Numbered from the stretch's first letter, positions 50,174-59,335 are shown. The stretch is DNA of 64,000 bases from Shewanella gaetbuli (GCF_023284065.1 NZ_JAKIKP010000003.1:62001-126000); one strand, 5' to 3'. Translations and numbers: made by a program. Notes: a model not told the origin generated them from the letters alone.

Positions 50174-50434
50174 ATGGAAAGTATTAATATGATTGAAATT
50201 TTGGGTTATGTTGCATCTGTTATGGTCGCTATTTCATTAATGATGAAAGACATCATTTTACTGAGATGGTTAAACTTTGTCGGTTGTGCTTTGTTTGCTG
50301 CTTACGGTTATGCCATTGATGCCTGGCCGGTTGCAGGTATGAATGCCTTTGTTGCTGGGATTAATATTTATCATTTAGTGAAAATTTATCGCAGTAAAAA
50401 TGCCGAGACTCCAGTTGCTGAAGCAGTAAGTTAA
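50174..50434 (+). CDS. YgjV-like small inner membrane protein
   Basis: An 86-aa protein with three predicted membrane segments and the pattern LGYVASVMVAISLMMKDIILLRWLNFVGCALFAAYG, typical of the bacterial YgjV/Imp group of PQ-loop-like half transporters. Function is unknown. The start could also be ATG 50189 (MIEILG), but AGAGG lies before 50174. A terminator follows at 50463. Confidence 0.78.
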   Translation: MESINMIEILGYVASVMVAISLMMKDIILLRWLNFVGCALFAAYGYAIDAWPVAGMNAFVAGINIYHLVKIYRSKNAETPVAEAVS

Positions 50435-50462
50435 TATTTTCTGTCAGCCGTAATACCTAAAT

Positions 50463-50485
50463 AGAGGATGCCATTGGTATCCTCT
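50463..50485 (+). terminator. terminator after the YgjV-like gene
   Basis: Ten-base arms AGAGGATGCC and GGTATCCTCT (one G-T pair) with a three-base loop, then T to 50490. Confidence 0.85.
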
Positions 50486-50649
50486 TTTTTGTTTCTTCAA
50501 GTATTTGCCATTGTTTCCTTGCTAAAGTGATTTCGTACAGTGAAGGTTATTACGTTGTTTGTGTCATAAATTCTTCGATTATCTGTCACTTTACAGTCAT
50601 TGGTATTGGTTAAATTGCCATTATAGGAATTCTGTTAGTAGGAGTGGCA

Positions 50650-51159
50650 ATGAACTTAATAACCAAAGCAGATCAATACCTGTTTTATGCCATTGTGGAT
50701 TTTACCCGCAAGCAAGATTTATCAACGGCAGCATTAAAGGTATCAGCAACTGGTGATGGGCACTTTTATGTGTATTTATCCGTGGCGCTGTTGTTTCTAA
50801 ATCACCAAGGTCAGCATTTTTTTAATTTATTATTGCTGGGTTTTGTCATCGAACTGCCGTTGTATCTATTGTTAAAAAATGCCATTCGCCGTCAAAGGCC
50901 TTGTTTTGCACTCGTGGGATTTAACCGACATTTCGAACCCTCTGATAAATTTAGTTTACCGTCTGGTCATACCGCAGGGGCATTTATCTTTGCCTGTGTT
51001 GTTCATAGTTGTTTTCCTGTACTTGCCCCAGTGACGTATTTGTGGGCATTCACGGTGGGCTTATCTCGCATTGCATTAGGGGTACATTATCCGTTGGATA
51101 TTTCGGCTGGAATGGGGCTAGGGATTGGCTCAATGGTGTTAGTTGAACGCATTATTTAA
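50650..51159 (+). CDS. PAP2-family membrane phosphatase
   Basis: Integral membrane acid phosphatase of the PAP2 superfamily, 169 aa, probably acting on a lipid phosphate such as undecaprenyl pyrophosphate or phosphatidate. The three catalytic motifs are intact: KNAIRRQRP, PSGHTAG and SRIALGVHYPLD. About five membrane segments. GGAG at 50641-50644 is five bases before ATG 50650; the in-frame GTG at 50644 is therefore not used. The glycosyltransferase gene follows after 20 bases, so the two are co-transcribed. Confidence 0.9.
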   Translation: MNLITKADQYLFYAIVDFTRKQDLSTAALKVSATGDGHFYVYLSVALLFLNHQGQHFFNLLLLGFVIELPLYLLLKNAIRRQRPCFALVGFNRHFEPSDKFSLPSGHTAGAFIFACVVHSCFPVLAPVTYLWAFTVGLSRIALGVHYPLDISAGMGLGIGSMVLVERII

Positions 51160-51179
51160 CCATTATAAGGGTTGGTAGT

Positions 51180-52229
51180 ATGAGAATTCTGTACGGTGTA
51201 CAAGGAACTGGCAATGGTCATATTAGTCGAGCAAGAGTGATGGCTAAGGCGTTGAAGCAAAGTGGTTTAAAGGTTGATTTTTTATTCAGTGGCCGGCCAG
51301 CAGAACAGTATTTTGATATGGAAGATTTTGGTGATTACCAGCAGTGTAAGGGGCTCTCATTTGTCACTGAACGTGGTCGAGTTAATTTACTCAAAACAGC
51401 GCAAAAATCATTGAGTCGATCGATTTTCAATGAAGTCAGCGAGTTAGAGGTTAAAGGTTACGATTTAGTGATTAATGACTTTGAGCCGGTGACGGCATGG
51501 GCAGCTAAGCAACAAGGAGTGAAATCGATATCCATTAGCCATCAGGCCGCTTTACAATATCCAGTGCCCAAACAAGGTGGAAATTGGATAGATGAGGTGA
51601 TTATTAATCATTTTGCCCCAACGGACATTACATTAGGTTGTCACTGGCATCATTTTGGGTTTCCTATTTTACCGCCATTTGTCGAGGTGCCATGCTCTAC
51701 GGCACAATATTCCCAGCAAATTTTAGTGTACTTACCCTTTGAAAGTGCCGATGAAATTGCGCGATTTTTAACACCGTTTTCGGATTACCAATTCTTTGTT
51801 TATCACAGTGTGAAACCCATTAAGCCTTTAGCGGAACATATCAAATGGTTTGGTTTTAGCCATGAAGGTTTTAAGCAACATCTTGCTCAGTGTGGTGGGG
51901 TAATTGGCAATGCAGGATTTGAATTAGCCAGTGAAGCGATGTCATTGGGTAAAAAATTACTAGTCAAACCCTTACTTGGCCAATTTGAGCAAGCTTCTAA
52001 TGTGGCTGCATTAGAATTATTAGCTGCGGCAGATAGCATGCAAGTATTAGATCCAGTGAAAGTGTCTCGATGGTTAAAAGCCCCGTCGCCAAAGCCTATT
52101 CAGTATCCTAAGGTGGGAAATGCATTAGTTGATTGGATTAAAGCGGGAGATTGGCAGCAACCTCAGTTGTTATGTGATGAGTTATGGTCGCAGGTGGAAC
52201 TGCCTGATAACTGGCAAAAGCGACAGTAA
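51180..52229 (+). CDS. glycosyltransferase, MJ1255/VC2487 family
   Basis: GT-B fold glycosyltransferase-like protein of TIGR00661 type, 349 aa. The N-terminal nucleotide-sugar fold begins MRILYGVQGTGNGHISRA, the hallmark of the family. C-terminal half includes GGVIGNAGFELASEAMSLGKKLLVKPLLGQFEQ, the donor-binding region also seen in UGT/MurG relatives. Donor and acceptor are unknown. Coupled with the PAP2 phosphatase, it may modify a lipid or glycolipid; that is inference from context. Confidence 0.85.
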   Translation: MRILYGVQGTGNGHISRARVMAKALKQSGLKVDFLFSGRPAEQYFDMEDFGDYQQCKGLSFVTERGRVNLLKTAQKSLSRSIFNEVSELEVKGYDLVINDFEPVTAWAAKQQGVKSISISHQAALQYPVPKQGGNWIDEVIINHFAPTDITLGCHWHHFGFPILPPFVEVPCSTAQYSQQILVYLPFESADEIARFLTPFSDYQFFVYHSVKPIKPLAEHIKWFGFSHEGFKQHLAQCGGVIGNAGFELASEAMSLGKKLLVKPLLGQFEQASNVAALELLAAADSMQVLDPVKVSRWLKAPSPKPIQYPKVGNALVDWIKAGDWQQPQLLCDELWSQVELPDNWQKRQ

Positions 52230-52253
52230 ACTCAATATTGTTAAGCCAATAAA

Positions 52254-52279
52254 AAAGTCAGGCTAATTAGCCTGACTTT
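52254..52279. terminator. terminator between glycosyltransferase and rsd
   Basis: A perfect 26-base palindrome, AAAGTCAGGCTAA with its complement. It suits the convergent genes ending at 52229 (+) and 52304 (-); the A run at 52250-52255 gives a T run on the minus strand. Confidence 0.85.
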
Positions 52280-52303
52280 GACAATATTGCAATGCTTACT
52301 TCA

Positions 52304-52771
52304 TTAAGAGTGTTTACTGTGAAGCACTTCAAGTAGTTGATCTTCATATTCAAATCGACTTTCCATCGCTTGCGCTAGTTTGGCCAGATCAGTATCTAAT
52401 TGATATAAAACTTTATCGTCGGTTGACTCGGTATATTTATCATTGAAGTCTAATGCCGTATCGGTGCTTTCGCTGATCATGGGTAATAACTTTTGCGCAG
52501 TTTCTCGGCTGGCTTCACCATGGGTGCCACATTCGCTGACCACTTTATCGTAAACTTCAAAATGACCTTCAGAAACGTAATCCACTAATTGCTGACAAAA
52601 GTCTTTAATTTGGTTGGTATCAGGTAGGCTATTATTCGAGGTCGAAGTGGGTGCAAGCCCTGCAATTGCAAAGTATTTAATGAGTAGGTTTCTGCGGTGG
52701 GTTAACCATTGGTCAATTAATTTATTGGCACCGCCCCAGCGTTGTTCTGCCTTTTCTAGTTTTGTAAGCAT
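52304..52771 (-). CDS. rsd: regulator of sigma D (Rsd/AlgQ)
   Basis: Anti-sigma-70 factor that binds domain 4 of RpoD and frees RNA polymerase for alternative sigma factors in stationary phase. Its 155 aa from ATG 52771 start MLTKLEKAEQRWGG, the Rsd/AlgQ N-terminus, followed by helical blocks IDQWLTHRRNLLIKYFAIAG and FCQQLVDYVSEGHFEVYDKVV. The frame stays open 17 codons upstream without family resemblance. Upstream on the same strand is a terminator-like hairpin (52909-52936). hemE lies beyond, divergently, as in many gammaproteobacteria. Confidence 0.93.
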   Translation of the reverse strand: MLTKLEKAEQRWGGANKLIDQWLTHRRNLLIKYFAIAGLAPTSTSNNSLPDTNQIKDFCQQLVDYVSEGHFEVYDKVVSECGTHGEASRETAQKLLPMISESTDTALDFNDKYTESTDDKVLYQLDTDLAKLAQAMESRFEYEDQLLEVLHSKHS

Positions 52772-53221
52772 GACTATGTACCTAGCTTGCAACTTTATCG
52801 TAACAACTACTGTATTTGACAACGACTGAGTTGATCAACTGTTTTTATTATTTTTTGCGAAAGGATAGACCAGATTCAACCGACACTGGTTTTATGGGGC
52901 AATAAAAAACCCAGCGATAGGTAACTATCACTGGGTGAATTAAGCATAGTAAGGGCTCGATTAATCAAGCTTCTTGATTGTTCTTGCTAGCGCATGCTTT
53001 TTATATCAAACGCACACCATTGGTGCAACTATTTATCTTCATAATGTGCCATCGATGAATGTGTTGTTGCTTTTGTAATCAATCGTTAGGCTTTTTTCAC
53101 ATTATTGAAAACAGATATTAGGATTAGCTCACATAAATTCCCCATAATTAGTTACATTAATCGCGTAAGTGCTAAACTACCGACCTGCAAAAATTCATAA
53201 CAATCTAGGAATATAGCCCCT
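52772..53221. other. divergent rsd/hemE intergenic region
   Basis: About 450 bases without a gene. It holds a minus-strand terminator-like hairpin (52909-52936) and upstream of it ~280 AT-rich bases in which only very short frames occur (for example a 13-codon minus-strand frame at about 53004-53042). No tRNA was recognised. Confidence 0.55.
52909..52936 (-). terminator. terminator-like hairpin upstream of rsd
   Basis: Arms ACCCAGCGATAG and CTATCACTGGGT (one mismatch) around GTAA; on the minus strand it is followed by TTTTTTATT. It stands 138 bases before rsd and after no minus-strand gene, so it would end an unannotated transcript or attenuate rsd. Confidence 0.75.
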
Positions 53222-54286
53222 ATGGCAGAACTAAAGAATGATCGTTATTTACGTGCTTTATTAAAACAACCTGTAGACAGAACTCCTGTATGGATGATGC
53301 GTCAAGCGGGACGTTACCTTCCTGAATATAAGGCAACACGTGCTGAAGCTGGTGATTTTATGTCTTTGTGTAAAAACCAAGACTTAGCATGTGAAGTGAC
53401 ATTACAGCCATTACGTCGTTACGACTTAGATGCTGCAATTCTTTTTTCTGACATTTTAACCGTACCCGATGCGATGGGTTTATGTCTGTATTTCGAAACG
53501 GGTGAAGGTCCGCGTTTTGAGCGTCCAACCGATACCATTGACGCGATTAAAAAACTTGCAGTACCAGATCCAGAAATGGAACTGGGTTATGTAATGCGCG
53601 CAGTAAGCACTATTCGTCGTGAACTAAAAGGCGAAGTACCGTTAATTGGCTTTTCTGGTTCGCCTTGGACTCTTGCCACTTACATGGTTGAAGGTGGTTC
53701 AAGCAAAGCGTTTGAGAAAATCAAAAAAATGGCTTACGAAGAGCCAGCAACATTGCACCTATTGTTAGACAAACTGGCTGATTCAGTGACCTTGTACTTA
53801 AATGCACAAGTTGCCAATGGCGCGCAGTCGTTAATGATTTTCGATTCTTGGGGCGGTGCATTATCACATCACGCCTACCGTGAATTCTCATTACGTTACA
53901 TGCAAAAAATTGTTGACGGTTTAACTCGTCATGCCGATGGCCGCACTGTACCGGTTACCTTATTCACTAAAGGTGGCGGTTTATGGTTAGAAGCAATGGC
54001 TGAAACCGGTTGTGATGCTTTAGGCTTAGATTGGACCGTTGATATTGGCGATGCTCGTCGTCGTGTTGGTGAAAAAGTGGCGCTGCAAGGCAACATGGAC
54101 CCATCTGTACTTTACGCTTCTCCTGAGCGTATCCACCAAGAAGTAGATCAAATCTTAGCTTCTTATGGTGAAGGTACTGGTCATGTATTTAACTTAGGCC
54201 ACGGTATTCACCAACATGTTAACCCTGAACATGCAGGGGCTTTCATTAACTCAGTACATGAGTTATCGGCTAAATATCATAAGTAA
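53222..54286 (+). CDS. hemE: uroporphyrinogen decarboxylase
   Basis: Converts uroporphyrinogen III to coproporphyrinogen III in haem synthesis, soluble. Its 354 aa match E. coli HemE (354). The first signature [15 protein letters not shown] with the active-site Arg and the second signature [20 protein letters not shown] are complete; the catalytic Asp lies in [16 protein letters not shown]. Single gene with a strong terminator at 54320. Confidence 0.98.
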   Translation: MAELKNDRYLRALLKQPVDRTPVWMMRQAGRYLPEYKATRAEAGDFMSLCKNQDLACEVTLQPLRRYDLDAAILFSDILTVPDAMGLCLYFETGEGPRFERPTDTIDAIKKLAVPDPEMELGYVMRAVSTIRRELKGEVPLIGFSGSPWTLATYMVEGGSSKAFEKIKKMAYEEPATLHLLLDKLADSVTLYLNAQVANGAQSLMIFDSWGGALSHHAYREFSLRYMQKIVDGLTRHADGRTVPVTLFTKGGGLWLEAMAETGCDALGLDWTVDIGDARRRVGEKVALQGNMDPSVLYASPERIHQEVDQILASYGEGTGHVFNLGHGIHQHVNPEHAGAFINSVHELSAKYHK

Positions 54287-54319
54287 TAGTGCAAGCTAAT
54301 GCATTGTGATGATGCCAGA

Positions 54320-54342
54320 AAAGACGAGCCTTGCTCGTCTTT
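54320..54342 (+). terminator. hemE terminator
   Basis: Perfect ten-base arms AAAGACGAGC and GCTCGTCTTT with a three-base loop, then T to 54346. Confidence 0.92.
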
Positions 54343-54578
54343 TTTTATGGCCAACAAGTGAGTGATGACGGTTAATAAATAGCTGTTTTTATTGTATTAG
54401 TGGCCTTTGTCACAAACTCAAAAGTTTATATTCTAATTTGTGATCTTTGCAAAACTCTTATGTTGGTTAATTTGATAATTTCTCCAGCCTGAAATTAAAA
54501 TATTGTTTAGCTGACTAGCTTTGTTTACTGATGGGATGGAAGCCACATCTAGCAGCTTTAGCCTAAAGAGAGTTAATT

Positions 54579-54797
54579 ATGAAAATTCAAATTATTGTTG
54601 CCTTAGTGTTCTTTGCTATCTTCGCTGCGTTGCTTCCTGGTACTCATTATATTTATGTTGCTAATGCTGATTACTACATGGGTCAGTTTGTTACCGTTGC
54701 AGCCGTTTTATTAATGTGGGGCAGTTTAGCCGCCGGTGTTGCGAGTTTATTTTTCCACAAAATTAAAGCGCTTTACCAATCAATTGCGAACGCATAA
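54579..54797 (+). CDS. small hypothetical membrane protein
   Basis: A 72-aa protein with two membrane segments (about residues 4-24 and 35-58) and a short basic C-terminus. A purine-rich AAAGAGAG lies before the ATG. I do not recognise the family. The gene stands alone between hemE and a terminator at 54858; gene status rests on the membrane pattern, ribosome site and downstream terminator. Confidence 0.65.
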   Translation: MKIQIIVALVFFAIFAALLPGTHYIYVANADYYMGQFVTVAAVLLMWGSLAAGVASLFFHKIKALYQSIANA

Positions 54798-54857
54798 CAA
54801 CTAGCGTTTGAGTGATACTTTTGCAGGTATTGCATAAGGTATTACCCATATAACACT

Positions 54858-54880
54858 AAGCCATCTAATTTAGATGGCTT
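54858..54880. terminator. terminator between the 72-aa protein gene and the kinase gene
   Basis: Perfect arms AAGCCATCTAA and TTAGATGGCTT with a one-base centre; followed by TGTTGT on the plus strand, a poor T run. It serves convergent genes. Confidence 0.7.
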
Positions 54881-54907
54881 TGTTGTATGGGGGGGCTGTT
54901 GAACTTC

Positions 54908-56383
54908 TTATTGTGGGGCTATTTCAATCATAAACTGGCTGCCTTCACCGGGTGTGCTGTTAATATTAATTGGGCATCTCAAGAGTGTGAGTAGTTGCCT
55001 GACAATGGCGAGGCCGACGCCTAATTGGGGCAGCGAATTGTCATTGTCGTATTTAACATAGACCGGTTTTGACTCACCTTGGTTTAGGGATAGCTGGGTT
55101 AATGCTTCTACTTCATGTTGATGCATTCCGGCGCCAGTGTCTTCAACCGTAAGCCATAGTTGCCCTTGTTTTAGCTGGGTATAAATAGAAATAGTGCCGC
55201 CACTTGGGGTGTAACGTAGGGCGTTATCAACCAAATTATTTAATACTCGGCGCATCAATTGTGGGTCGGTTAAAATAACTTGGTTGTTGGGGTTTTCTAG
55301 CTTAAGGCTCACATTTAAGCTTTCTGCTCTGGGGGTGAAAGTTTGCCTTACTTGAGCTAATAATTCATTTAAGTCTACTTGCTTAACCTGTGCTTCTATT
55401 TGACCATTTTCAAGCGCCGCTAATTCTAACAATTGTGCCAGTAACTGCTGTAAAGTTTGCCCTGAGTTTGCAGCGTATTGAATTAGCGCAGCATCACGTT
55501 GCTCTTTAGGTAAAATCAACCAAGTATCTATATAGCCTAATAACGCGGTTAGTGGTGTTTTTAGATCGTGCGACAAGTGCAGTAAAAAATCTTGCTTGGC
55601 TTGTTGCTGCTGTTTTACCTGTTTTTGTTGTTGCTGTATTTCGACTAACAATTGGTTGATATGTTCACTTAATTGGTTGATCTCTAAGCTGCCTCTATAG
55701 CGTTTTGGTAACCTTAATTGATGACCAAGTGGCTGCTTTTTTAAGTGTTGTAAATCATTAACCAATTTTTGAATTGGACGAGTGAAATAGTGTAGCAACA
55801 GCATTAATAGTATCAACGCGAAAATAATCCAATAACCTATGGTGACTCCCCAAATTTTGGGGCGATTTTCGGCATTGATTAACGCTTGCCAACTGTCATA
55901 ATCCTCGCCGCCTATAATCACATATAAATATCCACTATGAAGCCCGTTTGCAGTGATTAATTGGCTGACAGAAAATATTTTTTTGACATCAGTTGAGCGT
56001 GGGTCTGTGCCTAAAATCGGTAAGTTTTGGCCGTTAAGAAATTGCTCAATATTATTAATGTCTACTCGATGCTTTTTTATTTTTTCTTCTTTTGCATCAT
56101 AAGCAATCACATTTCCTTCAGGGTCAAGCGTGTATATTTCAAAGCTTGGCCCTAATAGCATGAAGTCATGAAAAGCTTCTTTGAGCGCGGCATCAGAAGT
56201 GACCCCTTGTGATAATAAAGGGTTAATGTGCGCCATGTGTTCAGCTAGTTCTTTATGTAAAGACTGCTGAACTTGATTACGGCTAAATTCATGGTTCAGT
56301 TGCAACCATTGCCATAGTGCAATAAATAACATCAACACAATGGCGCTTGCGACTAAAAATAGCCTTGTAAATAAACGGGTCAT
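54908..56383 (-). CDS. sensor histidine kinase
   Basis: Membrane histidine kinase of two-component type, 491 aa. Two membrane segments (about residues 8-26 and 180-200) bracket a periplasmic sensor of ~150 residues. A HAMP domain and Gln-rich coiled coil follow (about 200-265), then the H box HLSHDLKTPLTALLGY with the phospho-accepting His, the N box LNNLVDNALRYTPSG, and the G boxes DTGAGM and GVGLAIVRQLL. It starts one base inside the regulator stop, so they are coupled. The signal is unknown. Confidence 0.93.
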   Translation of the reverse strand: MTRLFTRLFLVASAIVLMLFIALWQWLQLNHEFSRNQVQQSLHKELAEHMAHINPLLSQGVTSDAALKEAFHDFMLLGPSFEIYTLDPEGNVIAYDAKEEKIKKHRVDINNIEQFLNGQNLPILGTDPRSTDVKKIFSVSQLITANGLHSGYLYVIIGGEDYDSWQALINAENRPKIWGVTIGYWIIFALILLMLLLHYFTRPIQKLVNDLQHLKKQPLGHQLRLPKRYRGSLEINQLSEHINQLLVEIQQQQKQVKQQQQAKQDFLLHLSHDLKTPLTALLGYIDTWLILPKEQRDAALIQYAANSGQTLQQLLAQLLELAALENGQIEAQVKQVDLNELLAQVRQTFTPRAESLNVSLKLENPNNQVILTDPQLMRRVLNNLVDNALRYTPSGGTISIYTQLKQGQLWLTVEDTGAGMHQHEVEALTQLSLNQGESKPVYVKYDNDNSLPQLGVGLAIVRQLLTLLRCPININSTPGEGSQFMIEIAPQ

Positions 56384-57114
56384 TAGTGGGCATGCGCCTC
56401 TGGTGGAGCAAATTTATACCCGACACCCCAAACGGTTTTTACTAGGTCGTGTTCACTACAACGAGAAAGCTTTCCTCGTAAACGATTGATATGGCTGTTT
56501 ACAGTGTGCTCATAACCGCTGTAGTTATAGCCCCATACGGCTTCTAGCAGTTGTAGTCGACTAAAAACTTGTTGCGGATGTTTGGCTAAAAATAATAATA
56601 AATCGAACTCGCGTGCGGTTAACTCAAGGGGGTTGTTAAAGGCGGTAACTTGGCGGGTGCTGGCATTAATACTGACACCATCATAATCAATTTGTTGATG
56701 ATGTTCATGTTCAACCAAACCTCGTCTTAATTGTGCTTTTACTCTGGCTCTGAGCTCTAATACGCTGAAAGGCTTTACAAGGTAATCGTCTGCGCCAGAC
56801 TCTAAACCAAGCACCACATCGGCTTCAGTGTCTTTGGCAGTAAGCAACATGATGGGCATTTCTTTTTGCGCTTGTCTGAGTTGTTGGCAAAGCATAATGC
56901 CGTCTCCATCGGGCAACATTCTGTCCATTAAAATCAAATCGACTTTGTGAAAGTCAATAATTTGATTTGCTTGTTTAAGGGTTGTTGCGTGACTCACTTG
57001 ATAATTAAGGGCTGTCAAATTCAGCATAATTAGTTTGGCTAAATCTTGTTCATCCTCAACCAATAATATGTGTTGTGGGCTTGTGTGTGTATGGTGTTTG
57101 GCCGAACTGTTCAT
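56383..57114 (-). CDS. OmpR-family response regulator
   Basis: DNA-binding regulator paired with the next kinase, 243 aa. Receiver domain at about residues 15-130 with acidic pocket VEDEQD and phospho-acceptor Asp in DLILMDRMLPDGDG, Lys in VKPFSVLELRAR. The C-terminal winged helix ends VWGYNYSGYEHTVNSHINRLRGKL. It has a His-rich N-terminal extension (HHTHTSPQH). The two spondin-domain genes upstream on the same strand (79 bases away) may share its transcript or be its target. Confidence 0.93.
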   Translation of the reverse strand: MNSSAKHHTHTSPQHILLVEDEQDLAKLIMLNLTALNYQVSHATTLKQANQIIDFHKVDLILMDRMLPDGDGIMLCQQLRQAQKEMPIMLLTAKDTEADVVLGLESGADDYLVKPFSVLELRARVKAQLRRGLVEHEHHQQIDYDGVSINASTRQVTAFNNPLELTAREFDLLLFLAKHPQQVFSRLQLLEAVWGYNYSGYEHTVNSHINRLRGKLSRCSEHDLVKTVWGVGYKFAPPEAHAH

Positions 57115-57193
57115 ACATATTCCTCAAAACAGATCCTTGTGTTCTTTGCAAAAGACCTGAATTGAGGTGATAAAATTTCAAATTGATTAAATT

Positions 57194-57919
57194 TTATTCT
57201 GTACGAACAATTTTTATGGCAACCACAGGGTTATCAAATCGATGTGAGGGCATTAATACAGAGTCAGCAAGGCCATCATATTGGCTTATTACACCAGGGT
57301 GACCGTGCACAAAGTTAATGTCATCTCGTTGTTCGTTAAACCCTTCTCCTTCATCAGCAGGGCCAGGAATTGTCCCTTTTGCTTCAGAGTTAACCTCGGT
57401 GCCAGCATCATAAGCCATTCTTCTCATCATGATTGGTGCGTCAACTTCCATACCGGCAATGTTGTAGCTATTCACACCGGTAAATCCGTCATTAGTATTG
57501 CCTAACATTGATGCTAAGCTAATGTTGGCTACAGCTGATTCTTCAACCGATAGCGTTAATGTTTCGCTCATTCCCGGCAAAATGGGGTTTGTTCCTGTTA
57601 CACTTGCGGTTAAGTTTTCTAATGCCTCTAAACCTGACGCGTCACCGCCTTCAGCTATCATCTCAATGGCAACGCTAGCTGGTTGTCCTACTTTCCATAA
57701 GTAAGTTTCAGCGTTATGAGCCGCTAAGAAAACGGGAGATAAGGGTTGGTTAGCCGTTAAATTAGTTACCGTAACGGTAAAGGTTTGCATTACTGCCGCA
57801 GGCGGAGTGGACTCTACTGGTGGCATATTATCATTGTCATCACCACAGGCTGACAGCAGGGTGGTGGCTAAAACGATGGCAACTAAGCTGGGCTTAAATG
57901 TTAAGTCAGTGCGTTTCAT
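57194..57919 (-). CDS. spondin-domain lipoprotein
   Basis: A 241-aa exported lipoprotein: signal segment ending in the lipobox LLSACGDD (Cys near residue 25), a short acidic Pro-rich linker, then a Spondin_N-type domain with TFTVTVTNLTANQPLSPVFLAAHN, EMIAEGGDASGLEALEN and the late HGHPGV and FDNPVVAIKIVR. In animals this fold is extracellular matrix-associated and metal-binding; bacterial function is unknown. It lies 11 bases after a paralogue, to which it is alike along its length. Confidence 0.83.
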   Translation of the reverse strand: MKRTDLTFKPSLVAIVLATTLLSACGDDNDNMPPVESTPPAAVMQTFTVTVTNLTANQPLSPVFLAAHNAETYLWKVGQPASVAIEMIAEGGDASGLEALENLTASVTGTNPILPGMSETLTLSVEESAVANISLASMLGNTNDGFTGVNSYNIAGMEVDAPIMMRRMAYDAGTEVNSEAKGTIPGPADEGEGFNEQRDDINFVHGHPGVISQYDGLADSVLMPSHRFDNPVVAIKIVRTE

Positions 57920-57930
57920 GAGCTACCTCC

Positions 57931-58632
57931 TTATTTTACGGTTACCACAACTTTGGCAACAGGGTTTAGCCAGCGATGAATACGGCTATCTAAGTCACTG
58001 GCTCCGCCAGCAGGGTCGGTATCCCCTAATACGCCGGGATGGATGTGCACGTGCATATTTTGCGAACCATCCATTACTCCGTTGGCATTTTCACCACCAT
58101 CATCGCTTGGTGCAAAAGGAATACCGGCAACCCCTGGCATTCCGCCACCGTTAATAATTTCATCATTAGCCTCGGTGCCAGCATCATACGCGTTGATGTA
58201 CACGGTATAGCGGCCTGCTTCAGAGGGAATCATCCAGCTGTCTAATCCGATAAAGGCATCATTGGTGGGTAATACCATGGCGACTATAGATAAGTAATTG
58301 TTGTCTCCGGTATCCAGCATGTCTGAGTCAGCAGTGTGACCTGCGGCAAGTAGTCCTTTGGCGGGGTTCATTATGGTCATTCCGCCAGCACCGGTAACGG
58401 CTGTATTAAGGTCAGCTATTTCCCCACCTTCAGCCATTTTTTGTAAAGCGGGGGTCGCTTTTTCACCGACGTTAAATAATTGGCTATCACCGTCGTGTGT
58501 GGCAATTAAAATGGGGGTAAAATGATTTCCGTGGGTAAGATTTGTAACGCTGACTTCAATGTTGGCTGCTTGTGTTGATACACTAAACAATCCTGCTGCT
58601 AATAAACTGATGCTAATAATTGATCTTTTCAT
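57931..58632 (-). CDS. periplasmic spondin-domain protein
   Basis: A 233-aa exported protein with a Sec signal (MKRSIISISLLAAGLFSVSTQA) and no lipobox. The body is a Spondin_N domain: IEVSVTNLTHGNHFTPILIATHDGD, KMAEGGEIADLNTAV, YDAGTEANDE, HVHIHPGV and NPVAKVVVTVK. The alignment with the following gene is evident at GG(D/E), AYDAGTE and H-x-H/HPGV positions, so the pair arose by duplication. First of a possible four-gene unit with the two-component system. Divergent from the GNAT gene. Confidence 0.83.
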   Translation of the reverse strand: MKRSIISISLLAAGLFSVSTQAANIEVSVTNLTHGNHFTPILIATHDGDSQLFNVGEKATPALQKMAEGGEIADLNTAVTGAGGMTIMNPAKGLLAAGHTADSDMLDTGDNNYLSIVAMVLPTNDAFIGLDSWMIPSEAGRYTVYINAYDAGTEANDEIINGGGMPGVAGIPFAPSDDGGENANGVMDGSQNMHVHIHPGVLGDTDPAGGASDLDSRIHRWLNPVAKVVVTVK

Positions 58633-58783
58633 AACCGAGCTCCTTTTGTTTGAATGAGCTCAGTATTGCAAACGGATATCACTGGCTTATCGCCAAATTA
58701 TCACGAAAGTATAACATCGTGATTGGCGGCAATATTTACCGAGTTAAGCATTAATAATTAATAAAAATATAAGAATAAACAAT

Positions 58784-59335
58784 ATGATAAAAGAATTGAC
58801 TGCAGAGCACTTTTTAGATGTTTTAACCTTGGGTGAGCAAGTTCATGGCCAAGGTTATATGGATATGGCTGAATTAGAAGCCATTTATCACAAAGGAATT
58901 AAGCAGGGTATTAATGCAAATTTTGTCATTATTGAAAATGATCAGCTAATAGGCTTTAGGCTGACGTATGCCGCTGGAAATTGGCAACCAGATCAATGGT
59001 GCACCCTTGATGAGTGGGGAGTTGATGCAAGCGAGGTATGCTATTTCAAGTCAAATACCATTGCTGAACATGCTAGAGGTAAGGGGCTGGGTGGGCAATT
59101 ATTACAAGCGTCTATAGATGCGGTGATCAAGCAAGGGGCTAAGGCTGGAGTGAGTCATTTATGGCAACAAAGTCCGAACAATGCTGCGGTGAGATATTTT
59201 ACCAAGGCGGGTGGTAAATTAATAAAGCAACACCCTCAACGCTGGCATCAACGTTACATGGGGCCACAGTATGTTTGTGTGCTATGTGGTAATGATTGTC
59301 ACTGTGTGGCCTGTGAAATGTTATTGGTATTTTAA
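58784..59335 (+). CDS. GNAT-family N-acetyltransferase with Cys-rich tail
   Basis: Acetyl-CoA-dependent acetyltransferase of the GNAT fold, 183 aa. The acetyl-CoA loop is in ARGKGLGGQLLQASI (Arg-x-x-Gly-x-Gly type) and the C-terminal helix/strand in SPNNAAVRYFTKAGGK. Substrate unknown. The last ~19 residues carry five cysteines and a histidine (C165, C168, C172, H173, C174, C177), a possible metal site not usual for the family. The FAD oxidoreductase gene follows after 39 bases. Confidence 0.85.
   Translation: MIKELTAEHFLDVLTLGEQVHGQGYMDMAELEAIYHKGIKQGINANFVIIENDQLIGFRLTYAAGNWQPDQWCTLDEWGVDASEVCYFKSNTIAEHARGKGLGGQLLQASIDAVIKQGAKAGVSHLWQQSPNNAAVRYFTKAGGKLIKQHPQRWHQRYMGPQYVCVLCGNDCHCVACEMLLVF

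Noticed and set aside
52981..53040. CACCATTGGTG palindrome as an NtrC-type operator
   Set aside because: The NtrC consensus TGCACCA-N-TGGTGCA needs spaced half-sites; here the halves abut and no sigma-54 promoter was seen.
53004..53042. 13-codon minus-strand frame upstream of rsd as a leader peptide
   Set aside because: No ribosome site or biased composition (no run of one amino acid) supports translation.
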